DNA of 64,000 nt, taken from Enterococcus faecalis_A (GTDB lineage Bacteria; Bacillota; Bacilli; Lactobacillales; Enterococcaceae). Below, piece by piece: positions 62,603-64,000 of the stretch. Position 1 is the first letter of the stretch. Each line of letters starts with the position of its first letter. A program made the position numbers and the translations under genes. Location of the stretch: positions 248,001 to 312,000 of the forward strand of contig JBPDWA010000002.1 of assembly GCA_051295955.1 (NCBI GenBank). Reading direction: 5' to 3'. The notes below the pieces were generated by a model, which was not told the origin of the DNA, made no database searches, and worked only from the letters and a program-made list of their open reading frames with translations.

Positions 62603-62720
62603 TACTTTTTTGAATAGCCCAAGCAGCTTAACGTGTCTGTCAGAGTGACATCGGTTTTGTGATAAAAAAATAATATCTTACTTCAATAATTAGTATTGCT
62701 TTTAGTACAATAAAAAGTGT

Positions 62721-62726
62721 TATAAT
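62721..62726 (+). promoter_or_regulatory. Probable -10 box of the oppA-like gene
   Basis: A perfect TATAAT, 60 bases before the ATG at 62787. TTGCTT at 62696-62701 is a possible -35 with a 19-base spacer. Confidence 0.55.
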
Positions 62727-62786
62727 AGAAGGGATACATACTGGCTTTCTTTCTTATTAAGAAAGTCACAAAAGGAGGAATTGTGT

Positions 62787-64000
62787 ATGAAATGGAAAAA
62801 AGGTTGGCTGACGCTTCTTTTGTTGTCAGGGGTGGTAATTTCTGCGTGTAGTACAAAACAAACAGGAGAGACCGACCAAGATAGGAGGTTGGAACATGAT
62901 AAACAAGCAATACAAGTGGCTTCTGGAGGGGAACTTTCCACATTGGACAGTGCACATTATACCGATGTTTATAGTTCAGACATGATCGGTCAATTAGTCG
63001 AAGGATTGTATCGGCAAGCGAAAAATGGTGATCCGGAGCTAGCTATGGCTGCAAGTGAGCCAAAGGTTAGCGATGATGGTCTCGTGTATACTTTTAAAAT
63101 AAGGAAGACAGTTTGGTCAAATGGTGATCCTGTGAAAGCCGGTGATTTTGTTATTGCCTTTAAAAATGTTGTTGATCCAGCTTATGGTTCAAGCAGTAGC
63201 AACCAAATGGATATCTTTAAAAATGGGCGAGCGATTCGTGAGGGCTCAAAAAGTTTAGCTGACTTTGGTGTTAAAGCACTGGATGACCAGACTTTGGAAT
63301 TGACGTTGGAAAATCCGCTTCCTTATTTGGCTCAAGTCTTAGTAGGAACGCCTTTTATGCCTAAAAATGAAGCTTTTGTCAAGGAGAAGGGAACAGCCTA
63401 TGGAACTTCAGCAGCTAACTTTATTGGTAACGGTCCTTTTACAATTTTCGGCTGGGATGGTAGTACAGAAAGCTGGCAGTTGAAGAAAAATCCCCGTTAT
63501 TGGGATCAAAAAAATGTCAAGCTAGAAACGATTGATGTCCATGTAATGAAAGAAATCGCCACCGGTACGAATTTATTTGAAAGTGGCAAATTAGATTATA
63601 CACAATTGGCGGACACCTACGCATTGCAATATCAAGCTTCTCCCCAAGCTCATTTCATTCCAAAAGCAATGGTGGGATACCTAAGTCCTAATCAAAAACG
63701 GCCAGTAACAGGTAATGTACATGTCAGAAAAGCAATTTTACAAGCAATTGATAAGAAGAACTTCGCCAAAAAGATTTTAGGTGACGGTTCAACAGCCTTA
63801 AATGGTTTTGTCCCAGCTAATTTTGCTAAAAACCCTAATACAGCTACTGATTTTCGTAAAGAAAATGGTGACCTGTTGCCTTACGATATCAAAGCTGCAC
63901 AAAAAAACTGGGCTACTGCCAAAAAAGAGTTAGGGAAAGACAAAATAGAATTAGAATTGATATCTGCTGATTCAGCTATTGCTAAAAAAACAATCGAGTA
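62787..64000 (+). CDS. OppA-type peptide ABC transporter substrate-binding lipoprotein (3' end outside window)
   Basis: 404 codons are visible and the frame is open at the right edge. The lipoprotein signal has lipobox ISAC at about residues 18-21. The family pattern is clear: ASGGELSTLDSAHYTD, LVEGLYR, the SBP_bac_5 signature GLVYTFKIRKTVWSNGDPVKAGDF, and HVRKAILQAIDKKNFA. It binds oligopeptides, or in some Gram-positives sex pheromones, outside the membrane for an Opp permease. The ATG follows AAAGGAGG. No transporter genes are in view. Confidence 0.92.
   Translation, partial: MKWKKGWLTLLLLSGVVISACSTKQTGETDQDRRLEHDKQAIQVASGGELSTLDSAHYTDVYSSDMIGQLVEGLYRQAKNGDPELAMAASEPKVSDDGLVYTFKIRKTVWSNGDPVKAGDFVIAFKNVVDPAYGSSSSNQMDIFKNGRAIREGSKSLADFGVKALDDQTLELTLENPLPYLAQVLVGTPFMPKNEAFVKEKGTAYGTSAANFIGNGPFTIFGWDGSTESWQLKKNPRYWDQKNVKLETIDVHVMKEIATGTNLFESGKLDYTQLADTYALQYQASPQAHFIPKAMVGYLSPNQKRPVTGNVHVRKAILQAIDKKNFAKKILGDGSTALNGFVPANFAKNPNTATDFRKENGDLLPYDIKAAQKNWATAKKELGKDKIELELISADSAIAKKTIE

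Noticed and set aside
62261..62617. Plus-strand open frame across the His T-box 2
   Set aside because: The sequence is the antisense of a structured T-box leader; the frame is accidental.

Overview
The window looks like a chromosomal segment from a low-GC Gram-positive of the order Lactobacillales, most likely an Enterococcaceae member (Enterococcus, Tetragenococcus or a close relative). The evidence is a yhaN-yhaM-prsA-hit-ecsAB block, an SMK-box (SAM-III) leader in front of metK, an EfrAB-type ABC exporter, a GH73/LysM autolysin, and T-box leaders on leuS and an amino-acid ABC transporter. The species cannot be fixed from the sequence alone. There are no rRNA or tRNA genes and no CRISPR array.

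Layout. 1-11.5 kb is housekeeping: the 3' part of yhaN, yhaM, a decayed stretch, then leftward prsA, a YtxH protein and hit; rightward ecsAB, a ytmP-like kinase, trmB, a short-chain dehydrogenase and a YdaT-like protein; leftward a Pyr_excise-family protein. 12.1-22.2 kb is a complete type VIIb secretion core (esxA, esaA, essA, esaB, essB, essC). Base composition turns AT-rich inside the 3' end of essC, at about 21.6 kb. From there to 28.4 kb lies an accessory module: a DUF4176 protein, three WXG100-like small proteins, and two putative effectors that share a near-identical N-terminal domain, each followed by a multi-membrane putative immunity protein. The first effector is frameshifted at a TATATA tract, and an orphan immunity 3' end lies between the two cassettes.

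28.9-39.4 kb: an unknown helical protein, metK with its SMK box, an EmrB-type efflux pump, an esterase, a decayed dipeptidase E gene, and efrAB flanked by two TetR regulators, with a 10-bp perfect inverted repeat in the efrA promoter region. 39.6-46.9 kb is a second accessory island: a serine-recombinase gene with an early stop, a second T7SS cassette (DUF3130, DUF3958, an LXG effector with one nonsense codon and one frameshift, a membrane protein, two DUF5085 proteins), a second recombinase remnant, and a heavily decayed HerA-like ATPase gene.

47-64 kb is mostly core again: an FtsX-type ABC exporter, a PAP2 phosphatase with the mnmL/mnmM tRNA-modification pair, a HAAS/DUF4097 pair, a LysM autolysin whose central LysM repeats are near-identical, leuS behind a Leu (CTC) T-box, a DUF2798 protein, an amino-acid ABC transporter operon behind two tandem T-boxes that both read as His (CAC), and the start of an OppA-type lipoprotein cut by the window edge. 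The leuS and His T-box terminators are both followed by the same roughly 115-bp repeat.

How it fits together: the T7SS core at 12-22 kb is the likely export machine for both effector modules. All three effectors end in glycine-rich hydrophobic segments plus a Lys-rich amphipathic tail, and all are followed by polytopic membrane proteins. This suggests membrane-active antibacterial toxins with membrane immunity. Two of the three effector genes are broken, so the toxin arsenal is turning over while its immunity genes persist.
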